A stretch of 64,000 nt of DNA from an uncultured Lachnospiraceae bacterium (GCA_902794095.1 CADBFZ010000003.1:248001-312000); one strand, 5' to 3'; positions 1 through 10,250 are shown, counted from the first letter of the stretch. Program-made: numbers and translations. Notes: a model not told the origin generated them from the sequence alone.

Positions 1-235
1 CGATTCAGAGATGTACATCGAGACTTCTCCTGCATCTGTATTCGAGTCAGTTGTTAAGGTTTACGAGCTCATGGGCGCAGAAGTATTCCTTTACTTCGAT
101 CTCGAGGAGTTCCCTATCACTGCAAGAGTCGATCCTCGTACAAATGCAAGACCCGGCGATAACATCAGATTCGCAATCGATATCGAGAAGATTCACGTAT
201 TCGATAAGGAGACTGAGAAGGTTATCACCAACTAA
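1..235 (+). CDS. ugpC: Sugar ABC transporter ATP-binding protein, C-terminal end (5' truncated by window)
   Basis: Only the last 77 or so residues are present and the gene enters from upstream. The visible part is the C-terminal OB/TOBE-type regulatory domain of MalK/UgpC/MsmK ATPases, which couple cytosolic ATP hydrolysis to sugar import. Recognisable pieces are DSEMYIETSP near the window start, an ARVDPRTNARPGD stretch, and the terminal FDKETEKVI, which is typical of MsmK/UgpC. The Walker motifs lie outside the window. A strong terminator follows at once. Proteins of this family often serve several importers, and the ABC operon at 37238-40679 has no ATPase, so this gene is a candidate partner (inference). 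Confidence 0.85.
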   Translation, partial: DSEMYIETSPASVFESVVKVYELMGAEVFLYFDLEEFPITARVDPRTNARPGDNIRFAIDIEKIHVFDKETEKVITN

Positions 236-251
236 TCTTTACAATTACCCT

Positions 252-289
252 CATCCCGGGCCCGAGTACTGGCCCGGGATGTTTTTTTT
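252..289 (+). terminator. Rho-independent terminator after ugpC
   Basis: A perfect 11-bp GC-rich stem (252-262 with 271-281, CATCCCGGGCC) closes an 8-nt loop and is followed by eight T residues. It separates ugpC from the downstream regulator. Confidence 0.95.
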
Positions 290-307
290 CCGAGGCGGAG
301 AGATCAA

Positions 308-1390
308 ATGATCACAAACCAGATATTACTAAAAAGCATAAGCGGACTTCAGGCTATAACAAAGGTCGGTATGTCATTGTATGACCCGGAGGGAAATCAG
401 GTTGTTTCTGCGGAAGGACCCGAAGCGGACGTGACAATGGTCAGAAATTTTGCACAGTCCCAGGCAGATTCTCAGGAATCGGGCGGAGTATACTTCCTTA
501 AAGTCAGCGACGGCGGGGATACCAGATATGTTTTGGCTTGTGATGCATCCAAGGAAGATTCATACCAGACGGCACGTATATGCGTAACTCAGCTTGCGGA
601 TCTTATGGATGCGTACAGGGAGAGAGACGATAAGGGCAATTTCTATCAGAATCTCATCCTGGACAATCTTCTTCTCGTAGATATCTATAATCGTGCCAAG
701 AAACTGAAGATTGAAGTAAATGTTCCCAGATGTGTCTACCTGGTTTCTTTTAAGAAGGATAAGGACAGTATCGTCAAGGAACTGCTCAAGGGACTGTTTG
801 CTCCTCAGAGCGGAGACGTGATCACAAGTGTTGATGAGGATACCCTGATACTTATCAAGAGTCTTAAGGACGATCAGGGAGAGGAAGAACTTGAGTCCGT
901 TGCATGGACCATAGTATCCAGTCTTAATACCGAAGCCATGCTCTCAGCAAGGGTTTCGTACGGAACGGTGGTTCGTGAACTTAAGGATGTATCCAAGTCC
1001 TACAAGGAAGCGAAGATGGCGATGGATGTGGGATCCATATTCTATGCCGAGAAGGAAGTTACGGCATATACCAACCTCGGAATAGGCAGACTGATCTACC
1101 AGCTTCCCATTCCTCTTTGCCAGATGTTCCTTCAGGAGATCTTTGACGGAGGTATTCTGGAAGATCTTGATGAGGAATCCAGAGGAACGATCAAGATGTT
1201 CTTCGAAAACAATCTGAACGTATCGGAGACTTCAAGACATCTTTTCATTCATCGTAATACTCTCGTATACAGGATTGAAAAGCTTGAGAAGATAACGGGT
1301 CTGGATCTTAGGAATTTCGATGACGCCGTTACATTTAAGATTGCACTGATGGTTGAAAACTATCTGAAGAAAATGGAAGACAAGCTTTAA
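308..1390 (+). CDS. CdaR/PucR-family transcriptional regulator
   Basis: A 360-residue cytosolic regulator. The C-terminus (about residues 295-355) has the PucR/CdaR-type HTH: FFENNLNVSETSRHLFIHRNTLVYRIEKL, split here as FFENNLNVSETS and RHLFIHRNTLVYRIEKL, with the conserved HRNTL(V/I)YRI signature. The middle third (SARVSYGTVVRELKDVSKSY, then KEAKMAMDVG) matches the GGDEF-like region found before this HTH in CdaR proteins. The N-terminus has no recognised ligand domain. A GGCGGAG ribosome site precedes the ATG. It lies just behind the sugar ABC ATPase, so a role in carbohydrate uptake is likely, but the effector is unknown. The last 4 nt overlap the convergent radical SAM gene. Confidence 0.8.
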   Translation: MITNQILLKSISGLQAITKVGMSLYDPEGNQVVSAEGPEADVTMVRNFAQSQADSQESGGVYFLKVSDGGDTRYVLACDASKEDSYQTARICVTQLADLMDAYRERDDKGNFYQNLILDNLLLVDIYNRAKKLKIEVNVPRCVYLVSFKKDKDSIVKELLKGLFAPQSGDVITSVDEDTLILIKSLKDDQGEEELESVAWTIVSSLNTEAMLSARVSYGTVVRELKDVSKSYKEAKMAMDVGSIFYAEKEVTAYTNLGIGRLIYQLPIPLCQMFLQEIFDGGILEDLDEESRGTIKMFFENNLNVSETSRHLFIHRNTLVYRIEKLEKITGLDLRNFDDAVTFKIALMVENYLKKMEDKL

Positions 1391-2301
1391 AAGCCTTCCA
1401 GATCCCAGTTTGGAATAAAAGATTCACTTACGGCTTCGCCCTCCTGGACGAAGCCTTTTTCTATGCCGATCTTATCCGCAAAATCAACTACCCTTGAGTA
1501 TTCTTCCTCTGTAACTTTCCTGCCGAGGAATTCATGGGATGCGACGGAGGGCATAGGGGTGTATTGATTCATGATGCTTAAGAGAATGTTTTCCCCATAA
1601 GTATCATGGAGATATCTGAGGACTTTCTTGGAATCGGAAACGGCGCCGGGAAGGACAAGATGCCTTACAAGTACGCCTTTTTTCATAAGTCCGTCATCGC
1701 CCATAATTACCGGACCTGTCTGAGAGTACATCTCCGCAATGGCTGCTTTGGCTACTTCCGGATAATCGGAGGCTTTGCTGTACTTAGCACTAAGCTCGGA
1801 AGACATGTATTTGAAATCAGGCATGTAGATATCAACAAGACCGTCCAGCAATTTAAGGCATCTAACGGATTCGTATCCGCTTGAATTGTAGACCACGGGA
1901 ATGGTAAGTCCCCTGCCTTTGGCCATGATCAGAGCGTTGACTATCATGGGGATATGACATACCCCCGTTACGAGATTTATATTTGAAGCATTTTCGGATT
2001 GCAGTTTTAAAAAGCTGTCTGCAAGCAGCGAAGCTGTAATCGCAATCCCTTTATGTTCGTGTGATATTTCGCGGTTCTGACAGAACAGACATCCCAGATT
2101 ACATCCGGAAAAGAAAACAGTACCCGAGCCCGACTCGCCGGTAATGCAGGGCTCTTCCCACATGTGCTTATATGCTTTGGCAACAATGAGTTCGGCACTC
2201 ATGCCGCAAAACCCGGATCCGCCTATATATCTGTCCGCATGGCAGTTCCTGGGGCAAAGGGTACAGTCTTTATAGAATTTTGTAGTATCTATCAAATTCA
2301 T
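1387..2301 (-). CDS. Radical SAM protein, PflA-like (COG1313 type)
   Basis: 304 residues. The radical SAM cluster motif CNLGCLFC (CX3CX2C) lies near residue 67 in the context FFSGCNLGCLFCQNREIS. An N-terminal cysteine cluster CTLCPRNC (about residues 13-20) followed by GFCGM is typical of the PflX/YfkA-like pyruvate-formate-lyase-activase relatives, which use a 4Fe-4S cluster and SAM to make a 5'-deoxyadenosyl radical. The substrate is unknown. The start at 2301 is the only one that keeps the N-terminal cysteines. No Shine-Dalgarno sequence is visible, and the U-tract of the SRP RNA lies only about 10-18 nt upstream, so expression probably depends on read-through. The 3' end overlaps the convergent CdaR-like gene by 4 nt. 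Confidence 0.8.
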   Translation of the reverse strand: MNLIDTTKFYKDCTLCPRNCHADRYIGGSGFCGMSAELIVAKAYKHMWEEPCITGESGSGTVFFSGCNLGCLFCQNREISHEHKGIAITASLLADSFLKLQSENASNINLVTGVCHIPMIVNALIMAKGRGLTIPVVYNSSGYESVRCLKLLDGLVDIYMPDFKYMSSELSAKYSKASDYPEVAKAAIAEMYSQTGPVIMGDDGLMKKGVLVRHLVLPGAVSDSKKVLRYLHDTYGENILLSIMNQYTPMPSVASHEFLGRKVTEEEYSRVVDFADKIGIEKGFVQEGEAVSESFIPNWDLEGF

Positions 2302-2319
2302 ATGATTTCAAAAAAATAA

Positions 2320-2461
2320 GTTGTGTGCAGGAAGCAACCCACCACCCGGCTGGTCTGCGGCACATGGACGTTCTGCTTAGTGCTGCTTGGTTCCCCACCT
2401 GACACGGTTCACAGTGTCGCACTGCGCAGGACCGAATGATGAGCTGCTTTCTGTACACAAC
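2320..2461 (-). ncRNA. ffs: Signal recognition particle RNA (small, 4.5S type)
   Basis: Read on the minus strand this folds as one long rod. The ends pair (GTTGTGT at 2455-2461 with ACACAAC at 2320-2326), and the tip is the conserved helix 8, GTGTCAGG-TGG-GGAA-CCA-AGCAGC, with the GGAA tetraloop at 2391-2394. That loop and the flanking asymmetric internal loop are the Ffh-binding signature. About 142 nt long; I see no Alu domain, so it is the short bacterial form. A T-run at about 2311-2316 supplies the 3' end, and the promoter at 2468-2496 predicts a start at 2461. Confidence 0.93.
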
Positions 2462-2467
2462 GAAAAT

Positions 2468-2496
2468 ATATTATAAATAAATCACGGTCAAGTCAA
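2468..2496 (-). promoter_or_regulatory. Promoter of the SRP RNA
   Basis: On the minus strand: -35 TTGACT (2491-2496), 17-bp spacer, -10 TAATAT (2468-2473). The predicted start about 7 nt downstream is 2461, the base where the RNA's terminal helix begins. Confidence 0.75.
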
Positions 2497-2517
2497 GTAA
2501 ATTAGCCCTGTGCTTAC

Positions 2518-2546
2518 TTGATATACGGTTTGATTCAGTTTAAGAT
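2518..2546 (+). promoter_or_regulatory. Promoter for the aminotransferase-patatin genes
   Basis: TTGATA (2518-2523), 17-bp spacer, TAAGAT (2541-2546), placed about 45 bp before the aminotransferase start and divergent from the SRP RNA promoter. Confidence 0.5.
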
Positions 2547-2591
2547 TAGAGAAGTGTTGTTTATTTCAAGCATTTTCGAGAGGAGACAGAT

Positions 2592-3782
2592 ATGCTCGTA
2601 CAGAAATATATAGACATGTTGGGAGCAAAGTCGGTTATAAGGGATCTTGCGGGAAAAGCCGCAGTAAGAGGCGCTGAGATCGGATATGAGAATGTATTCG
2701 ATTACAGTCTCGGAAACCCCTCGGTTCCCGTTCCCGATGTCATCAATGAGACGATGATAAAGCTTCTTCAGACCATGGATTCCAGATCCCTTCACGGATA
2801 TTCCCCTAATCCCGGACTTCCCGAGGCAAGGGATGCGGTTGCTGCTTCATTAAAGCGCAGATTCGGAATCGACTATAAAAGAGAGCATATCTTCATGACC
2901 AGTGCTGCAGCATCGGCACTTGCCCATGCATTCAGACTTGTTGCGCAGGAAGGCGATGAGATCATCACCTTCGCTCCTTTCTTCCCCGAATACAGACCCT
3001 ATGTCAATCTGACCGGTGCGGAACTTAAGGTTGTAAGCCCTGATACCGCAACATTCCAGATCAACTTCGATGAATTCGAGAAGATGATCAATGAGAAGAC
3101 CATGGCAATCCTTATCAATACTCCCAATAACCCCTCCGGAATCGTATATTCCGAGGAGACCATTAAGAAGCTTGCGGATATCTTAAGGGATGCGCAGAAG
3201 AAGTATTCACATGCGATCTATATCATATCCGATGAGCCTTACAGAGAGATCGTATTTGACGGAAAAGAAGCTCCCTGCATCTCCAAGTTCTATGACAACA
3301 CCATCAGCTGCTATTCATTCTCCAAATCACTTTCGCTTCCCGGAGAAAGAATCGGATACATGGCTGTTAATCCCGCTGCGGAAGGTGCTGACCTTCTTGT
3401 TAACATGGCGGTTCAGATCTCAAGAGGAATCGGACACAACTGTCCTTCTTCCATAATGCAGAGGGCAATTGCCGAGAATATCGATCTTACCGCTGACCTT
3501 TCCGTATATGAGACCAATATGAATCTCATATATGACAAGCTGGTAGAACTGGGCTTTACCGTAGTTCGTCCCGGCGGAACCTTCTATATTTTCCCGAAGG
3601 CACTTGAAGAGGATTCGGTTGCATTTTGTCAGAAGGCGCTTAAGTATGATCTTGTTCTGGTTCCCGGAGACAGCTTCGGCGCTCCCGGATTCTTCAGAAT
3701 GGCTTATTGTATAGATACAGAGAAAGTAAAGAGATCTCTTCCTGTTCTCGAGAAGTTCGTTAAGGAAGAATACGGTAAATAA
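2592..3782 (+). CDS. PLP-dependent class I/II aminotransferase
   Basis: 396 residues, the usual length for an AspC-like aminotransferase. The PLP-binding lysine is K245 in SFSKSLSLPGERIGY. Other fold-I marks are NTPNNPSG (about residues 176-183), the SDEPY motif carrying the Asp/Tyr that contact PLP, and an R-containing C-terminus (FFRMAY). The enzyme moves an amino group between an amino acid and a 2-oxo acid in the cytosol; the substrate pair cannot be read from sequence. The ribosome site is GAGAGGAG. The patatin-like gene starts 11 nt after its stop, so the two are probably cotranscribed. Confidence 0.88.
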   Translation: MLVQKYIDMLGAKSVIRDLAGKAAVRGAEIGYENVFDYSLGNPSVPVPDVINETMIKLLQTMDSRSLHGYSPNPGLPEARDAVAASLKRRFGIDYKREHIFMTSAAASALAHAFRLVAQEGDEIITFAPFFPEYRPYVNLTGAELKVVSPDTATFQINFDEFEKMINEKTMAILINTPNNPSGIVYSEETIKKLADILRDAQKKYSHAIYIISDEPYREIVFDGKEAPCISKFYDNTISCYSFSKSLSLPGERIGYMAVNPAAEGADLLVNMAVQISRGIGHNCPSSIMQRAIAENIDLTADLSVYETNMNLIYDKLVELGFTVVRPGGTFYIFPKALEEDSVAFCQKALKYDLVLVPGDSFGAPGFFRMAYCIDTEKVKRSLPVLEKFVKEEYGK

Positions 3783-3793
3783 GGAGATTTAGG

Positions 3794-4651
3794 ATGATAA
3801 ATGGAGGGCTTGTTCTTGAAGGCGGCGGAATGAAGGGACTGTATACTGCAGGAGTCCTTGATTTTCTCATGGATAAAAAGATCATGTTCTCATCCGTTTA
3901 CGGAGTATCCGCGGGCGCATGCCACATGACCAGTTATATCTCGGGTCAGAGAGGGAGAGCGTTTGATATAAGCGTGGACTATCTGGATACCAGATGGTAC
4001 TGCGGAATTCCGTCCCTTCTTGCAACCGGTAATATTTTCAACACAGAAATTGCATACGGACTTGTTCCCGATACCCTTAATCCCTTCGACCACGATGCAT
4101 ATGAGAAATATGAAGGCAGTGCATATGCCGTGGTTACCGATGTGGAGACGGGAAAGCCCGAGTATTTCAGGCTTAAAAGCTGCAGGGGCAAGAACATGGA
4201 TAAGCTCAGAGCATCCGCATCCCTTCCCCTTGTAGCAAATATGGTTAATGTAAACGGCAGGAAATATCTGGACGGCGGACTAAGCGATGCCATTCCTCTG
4301 GAAAAATCAATAATGTCCGGAAATGCCAAGAACCTGGTTGTTCTTACCAAGGAAGTCGGATATATCAGAAAACCGATACCTGCTTATGAACTTGCAACTC
4401 TTAAACTCAGATATGCGGTATATCCCCAGGTCTGGAAACTGATGAAGGACCGTGACGTGAGATATAACAAGCAGCTTGAGTTTATTTCTCAAATGGAAAA
4501 AGAAGGCAAGGCATTTATTCTTCGTCCCCAGCATAAGAGTGAGACGAAGAGAATCGATAAAAACCCCGAACATCTGAAGGCTCTCTATAACGAAGGTTAC
4601 ACGGATGCGGAGAAAAACTACGAAAAGCTGGCCGAATATTTCGGATTATAA
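3794..4651 (+). CDS. Patatin-like phospholipase (YjjU/RssA-type serine hydrolase)
   Basis: 285 residues with all patatin hallmarks: the oxyanion-hole glycine run LEGGGMKG (residues 8-15), the nucleophile elbow GVSAG with S39, and the catalytic aspartate D160 in YLDGGLSD, forming a Ser-Asp dyad. No signal peptide or membrane segment, so it should act in the cytosol or at the inner face of the membrane, releasing fatty acids from phospholipids or acting as an esterase. Its natural substrate is unknown. It follows the aminotransferase by 11 nt, but I know of no functional link. Confidence 0.88.
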   Translation: MINGGLVLEGGGMKGLYTAGVLDFLMDKKIMFSSVYGVSAGACHMTSYISGQRGRAFDISVDYLDTRWYCGIPSLLATGNIFNTEIAYGLVPDTLNPFDHDAYEKYEGSAYAVVTDVETGKPEYFRLKSCRGKNMDKLRASASLPLVANMVNVNGRKYLDGGLSDAIPLEKSIMSGNAKNLVVLTKEVGYIRKPIPAYELATLKLRYAVYPQVWKLMKDRDVRYNKQLEFISQMEKEGKAFILRPQHKSETKRIDKNPEHLKALYNEGYTDAEKNYEKLAEYFGL

Positions 4652-4708
4652 CGTGACAGCTATGTCATAAAATGGAAACTCTATTGTCAAACCATGGAAA
4701 AATCCGTT

Positions 4709-4778
4709 TTGACAAATCCTGAAATTTCCCGTAAAATGGGCGTTCTTCGTTGACAAATAATAATCGTTATATTAAACT
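4709..4778 (+). promoter_or_regulatory. Two tandem sigma-A promoters before the DUF6465 gene
   Basis: Promoter 1: TTGACA (4709-4714), 17 bp, TAAAAT (4732-4737). Promoter 2: TTGACA (4750-4755), 17 bp, TAAACT (4773-4778). Both -35 boxes are perfect. A short hairpin GAGGG-ATA-CCCTC (about 4790-4802) and a T-run lie in the leader. Confidence 0.7.
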
Positions 4779-4847
4779 CGACATTGTTGAGGGATACCCT
4801 CTGAGGAGTTTTTTTAAGGATTGGTATTGATAGAAGGGAGATTTATT

Positions 4848-5207
4848 ATGGCAGTCGAGAAGAAGTCCATTGCTAAGCCCGAAGTTAAGGCTGAAGCAGC
4901 ACCTAAGGCTGAAGCAGCAAAGAAGCCTGCTGCTAAAAAGCCCGCAGCTAAAAAGGCAACCGCAAAGAAGCCTGTCGCTAAGAAGACAGCAGCTAAGAAG
5001 GCTGATCTTAAGGCGAAGGTTGTTCTTCAGTTTAGCGACGGAAGAGAATATACTGAAGCAGATCTTATTACCAATGCTAAGAATGTATGGAAATATGACC
5101 TTGGCAAGAAGACTGCTGATCTCACAAAGGTTGAGCTTTATGTTAAGCCCGAGGACAACAAAGTTTATTATGTAATGAACGATGTTGAGGGAGATTTCAA
5201 TCTTTGA
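4848..5207 (+). CDS. DUF6465 protein with a histone-H1-like lysine/alanine tail
   Basis: 119 residues from the ATG at 4848, preceded by GAAGGGAG; an in-frame upstream start at 4821 lacks a ribosome site. The N-terminal half (about residues 3-56) is a low-complexity basic tail with repeated KKPAAKK/AKKA(T)AKK units like histone H1 tails and nucleoid proteins. The C-terminal half (about 57-119) is a compact domain, starting KAKVVLQFSDGREYTEADL and ending YYVMNDVEGDFNL, which I recognise as DUF6465 of Lachnospiraceae. The tail suggests nucleic-acid binding (inference); no function is established. Two perfect -35 boxes and a strong terminator suggest an abundant monocistronic mRNA. Confidence 0.85.
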   Translation: MAVEKKSIAKPEVKAEAAPKAEAAKKPAAKKPAAKKATAKKPVAKKTAAKKADLKAKVVLQFSDGREYTEADLITNAKNVWKYDLGKKTADLTKVELYVKPEDNKVYYVMNDVEGDFNL

Positions 5208-5230
5208 TCCATACCTGAATATACAAAAAG

Positions 5231-5265
5231 ACCGCTCCGGATTTTCCGGGGCGGTTTTTTTATTT
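5231..5265 (+). terminator. Terminator after the DUF6465 gene
   Basis: Stem ACCGCTCCGG (5231-5240) pairs with CCGGGGCGGT (5246-5255, one G-U pair) over a 5-nt loop and is followed by a run of T. Confidence 0.93.
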
Positions 5266-5294
5266 TTCTTTAATTATATTTCACAAATGATGTG

Positions 5295-5323
5295 TTGACA
5301 CTTTATCGGCAGAGTGCTAATTT
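5295..5323 (+). promoter_or_regulatory. Promoter of the hrcA-grpE-dnaK-dnaJ operon
   Basis: TTGACA (5295-5300), 17-bp spacer, TAATTT (5318-5323). A perfect CIRCE half-site GAGTGCTAA (5312-5320) overlaps the -10 box, with a weak opposing half TTGACACTT at 5295-5303. Confidence 0.75.
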
Positions 5324-5337
5324 AGTTTTTGTAGATG

Positions 5338-5364
5338 TTAGCACTCTTTTAAATCGAGTGCTAA
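5338..5364. promoter_or_regulatory. CIRCE operator (HrcA binding site)
   Basis: A perfect CIRCE element, TTAGCACTC (5338-5346), 9-nt spacer, GAGTGCTAA (5356-5364). It lies between the promoter and hrcA, where HrcA would block transcription and where it would also form a hairpin in the mRNA leader. Confidence 0.98.
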
Positions 5365-5388
5365 CAGATTGAGAAGGGAGGTACAGAT

Positions 5389-6417
5389 ATGGAAATGGAT
5401 GAGAGAAAAGCCACTATATTGCAGGCCATCATCCGCAACTACCTTGAAACCGGCGAGCCCGTCGGCAGCAGAACCATATCCAAGTACACCGACCTCAATC
5501 TCAGCTCAGCGACCATCAGAAACGAGATGGCGGATCTGGAAGAGATGGGATACATCATTCAGCCCCATACTTCCGCCGGCCGTATCCCTTCCGATAAGGG
5601 TTACAGATTCTATGTCGATACCATGATGGAAGCTAAGGACAGAGAGATATCCGAGATGAAGAAAGTCCTTATGGAACGTCAGGACAAGCTCGAGGATATG
5701 CTCAAGGGAGTGGTTAAACTCCTTGCTAAGGATACGCAGTATGCATCACTTATTACTGCACCCAGCGTAAGCCGAAACAAGCTGAAGTTCATTCAGCTGT
5801 CCAGGATAGATGATGAACATCTTCTGACCGTAATCGTTAAGGAAGGAAATGTCATCAAGAACAAGGTGGTGGATATCACCGAGCCCGTTAACGAGGAGAC
5901 ACTCCTCAAGCTGAACCTTATGCTTAACACTCAGCTCTCGGGCATGACCATGGATGAGATATCACTTTCCATGATCACCGGACTTAAGGCTCAGGCAGGT
6001 TCACATTCGGGAGTCATCTCCGAAGTAATCGATGCCGTAGCCGAGGCCATTTCCGCAGAAGAAGACCTTAAGGTTTACACCAGCGGAGCCAACAATATAC
6101 TGAAATATCCCGAACTCAGCGATAACTCAGAGAAAGCAGGACACCTCATCAATACTTTCGAAGAAAGAGAAGGACTTGAGGAACTGATAATCGGAGGCGA
6201 GGACGGAGATGAAGCCATCAAGGTTTATATAGGAAGCGAGAACAAAGTCAGCGGTATGGAAGACTGCAGCGTCGTAACCGCAACCTACGAACTTGAAGGC
6301 GGAATGAAAGGAACAATAGGAATCGTCGGACCCAAGCGAATGGATTACGACAAGGTTGTAGGAACTTTGAAATCGCTCAGAAGCGGTTTGGACGATCTTT
6401 ATAAGAAAGATAATTAG
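5389..6417 (+). CDS. hrcA: Heat-inducible transcription repressor HrcA
   Basis: 342 residues, normal for HrcA. The N-terminal winged-helix part reads ATILQAIIRNYLETGEPVGS, then RTISKYTDLNLSSATIRNEM, the family's most conserved block, followed by GYIIQPHTSAGRIPSDKGYR. The C-terminal GAF-like dimerisation domain ends in GTIGIVGPKRMDYDKVVGTL. HrcA binds CIRCE and represses chaperone genes until heat or unfolded protein removes GroE support. The ribosome site AAGGGAGG precedes the ATG. It is the first gene of the operon, 25 bp after CIRCE, so it is autoregulated. Confidence 0.97.
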   Translation: MEMDERKATILQAIIRNYLETGEPVGSRTISKYTDLNLSSATIRNEMADLEEMGYIIQPHTSAGRIPSDKGYRFYVDTMMEAKDREISEMKKVLMERQDKLEDMLKGVVKLLAKDTQYASLITAPSVSRNKLKFIQLSRIDDEHLLTVIVKEGNVIKNKVVDITEPVNEETLLKLNLMLNTQLSGMTMDEISLSMITGLKAQAGSHSGVISEVIDAVAEAISAEEDLKVYTSGANNILKYPELSDNSEKAGHLINTFEEREGLEELIIGGEDGDEAIKVYIGSENKVSGMEDCSVVTATYELEGGMKGTIGIVGPKRMDYDKVVGTLKSLRSGLDDLYKKDN

Positions 6418-6437
6418 AGAAAGGATCTGTTCGAATA

Positions 6438-7124
6438 ATGAGCAAAGAAACAGCAGATAAGGTAATCAATAAGGATACGGGAGAGACAGTTACCGAAGAG
6501 ACTGCCGAAGATATTTCCGAAATGGAAGAAGCGGTTGAGGAAGCTGCGGAAGATGCAGCTGCCGAGAAGGTAGAGATAACGGATGGCGATGCTCCCGAAG
6601 AGGAGAAGGCCGAAGAAGGCACGGGTAAGAAATCCTGGTCGGAGAAAAAGGCAGAGAAGAAAGCCCAGAAGGCCGATAAGGAAAAAGAAGCCCTTAAGGC
6701 AAAGGTTGAGGAACTTGAAGATAAGACCAAGAGACAGCTTGCCGAATTCGAGAACTTCAGGAACCGTACCGAGAAAGAAAAAGCACAGTCCTTCGACAGA
6801 GGCGCCGTATCGGTACTCGAAAAGCTCCTTCCCGTCGTAGATAACTTCGAAAGAGGCTTTGCGGCAGTAGAGGAAGAAGACAAGGACGACGCATTCGTAG
6901 TCGGAATGGATAAGATCTACAGACAGCTCATGGATGAGCTGGACAAGATGGGAGTTAAACCCATCGAGGCTGTCGGCAAAGAGTTCGATCCCGCATTCCA
7001 CAACGCGGTAATGCAGACAGAGAGTGATGAATACGAATCCGGATTTGTCGCTCAGGAACTTTTGAAAGGCTACACATATCACGATACCGTAATAAGACAC
7101 AGCATGGTATCGGTGGTTCAATAA
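6438..7124 (+). CDS. grpE: Nucleotide exchange factor GrpE
   Basis: 228 residues. About the first 75 are an acidic, Ala/Glu-rich disordered leader. A long coiled coil follows (EKEALKAKVEELEDKTKRQL), then the GrpE core AEFENFRNRTEKEKAQ and the C-terminal beta domain with the signature GVKPIEAVGKEFDPAFHNAV and EGYTYHDTVIRHSMV-like end. It exchanges ADP for ATP on DnaK in the cytosol. It starts 20 bp after hrcA and precedes dnaK in the standard Firmicutes order. The acidic extension is longer than in B. subtilis GrpE. Confidence 0.96.
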   Translation: MSKETADKVINKDTGETVTEETAEDISEMEEAVEEAAEDAAAEKVEITDGDAPEEEKAEEGTGKKSWSEKKAEKKAQKADKEKEALKAKVEELEDKTKRQLAEFENFRNRTEKEKAQSFDRGAVSVLEKLLPVVDNFERGFAAVEEEDKDDAFVVGMDKIYRQLMDELDKMGVKPIEAVGKEFDPAFHNAVMQTESDEYESGFVAQELLKGYTYHDTVIRHSMVSVVQ

Positions 7125-9062
<1,938 letters not shown>

Positions 9063-9067
9063 TAAAT

Positions 9068-10243
9068 ATGGCAGAGAGTAAGCGCGACTACTACGAGGTT
9101 CTCGGAGTAGACAAAACTGCCGACGAGGCAGCGCTTAAAAAAGCATACAGGGTACTTGCCAAGAAGTACCACCCGGATGCTAATCCCGGCGATAAGGAAG
9201 CGGAGGCCAAGTTCAAAGAGGCCTCCGAAGCCTATGCCGTTTTGAGCGACCCCGATAAGAGGGCTAAATACGACAGATACGGACACGCAGCATTTGAAGG
9301 CGGAGCCGGTGGCGGCGGAGGATTTGACTTCAACAATATGGACTTCTCCGATATATTCGGTGATTTTGGAGACATATTCGGAAGTTTCTTCGGCGGCGGA
9401 AGAAGATATTCTTCAGCAAACAACGGTCCCATGAAGGGTGCTAACATCCGTACCAGTGTAAGGCTTACATTTATGGAAGCCGTATTCGGATGCAAAAAAG
9501 AGATCGAGCTGAACGTTAAAGAGGAATGTAAATCCTGTAAGGGAAGTGGTGCGAAAGCAGGAACCGCTCCCGAAACCTGTTCTACCTGTGGTGGTAAAGG
9601 TCAGGTATTTATATCCAGAAATTCTGTCTTCGGTCTTATGAGAAGTGCAGAGATCTGTCCCGATTGCCGCGGAACAGGTAAGATAATCAGAGATAAGTGT
9701 CCAGATTGTAAGGGAGCAGGCTACATCTCCATCAAGAAGAGATATTCGGTTGACTTCCCTGCAGGTATCGATAACGGACAGGCAGTAAGTCTTGCGGAGC
9801 TCGGAGATCCCGGAACAAACGGCGGTCCCAGAGGCGATGTAAGAGTTGAGGCGATAGTCGATCGCCATCCCGTATTCCAGAGAGAAGGCTTCGATATATA
9901 TTCATTCGTGCCGATCTCATATGCGGTAGCAGCACTGGGAGGTCCGGTTCTCGTAGATACTGTGGACGGCAAAGTCATATATGACGTTAAAGCCGGGACC
10001 CAAACAGACATGAGAGTAAGACTCAAGGGCAAGGGAGTTCCTTCTTGGAGGAACAAGAACCAAAGAGGTGATCATTACATCACCCTGGTAGTGGAAACGC
10101 CTGAGAAACTTTCCAACGAGGCCAAGGAACTTCTCAAGAAATTTGATGCTATTACGGGGGATTCTCTTCATGCTGCAGAAAAAGCATCGGCAGCAGGTGG
10201 GGAAACCAAAGAAAAACCGACCAAAAAGAAAAAACTGTTTTAA
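9068..10243 (+). CDS. dnaJ: Co-chaperone DnaJ (Hsp40, class I)
   Basis: 391 residues. The J domain carries the HPD motif ([11 protein letters not shown], about residue 36) and stimulates DnaK ATPase. A Gly/Phe-rich linker follows (about residues 75-120). Four zinc-binding CXXCXGXG repeats are present: [24 protein letters not shown] and CPDCKGAG. The substrate-binding C-terminal domain ends in a lysine-rich tail ([11 protein letters not shown]). It starts 5 bp after dnaK and is the last gene of the CIRCE operon, closed by a terminator. Confidence 0.98.
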   Translation: MAESKRDYYEVLGVDKTADEAALKKAYRVLAKKYHPDANPGDKEAEAKFKEASEAYAVLSDPDKRAKYDRYGHAAFEGGAGGGGGFDFNNMDFSDIFGDFGDIFGSFFGGGRRYSSANNGPMKGANIRTSVRLTFMEAVFGCKKEIELNVKEECKSCKGSGAKAGTAPETCSTCGGKGQVFISRNSVFGLMRSAEICPDCRGTGKIIRDKCPDCKGAGYISIKKRYSVDFPAGIDNGQAVSLAELGDPGTNGGPRGDVRVEAIVDRHPVFQREGFDIYSFVPISYAVAALGGPVLVDTVDGKVIYDVKAGTQTDMRVRLKGKGVPSWRNKNQRGDHYITLVVETPEKLSNEAKELLKKFDAITGDSLHAAEKASAAGGETKEKPTKKKKLF

Positions 10244-10250
10244 AAATAGT

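Noticed and set aside
2270-2458. 62-codon minus-strand ORF across the SRP RNA
   Set aside because: It coincides with the structured RNA, whose helix 8 and terminal stem account for the sequence.
4821-4847. Upstream start for the DUF6465 protein
   Set aside because: No ribosome site there, whereas GAAGGGAG stands correctly before the ATG at 4848.
6377-7121. Long minus-strand ORFs opposite grpE (168 and 235 codons)
   Set aside because: Shadows of the Glu/Lys/Ala-rich grpE frame; serine- or leucine/phenylalanine-rich with no motifs and no ribosome sites.
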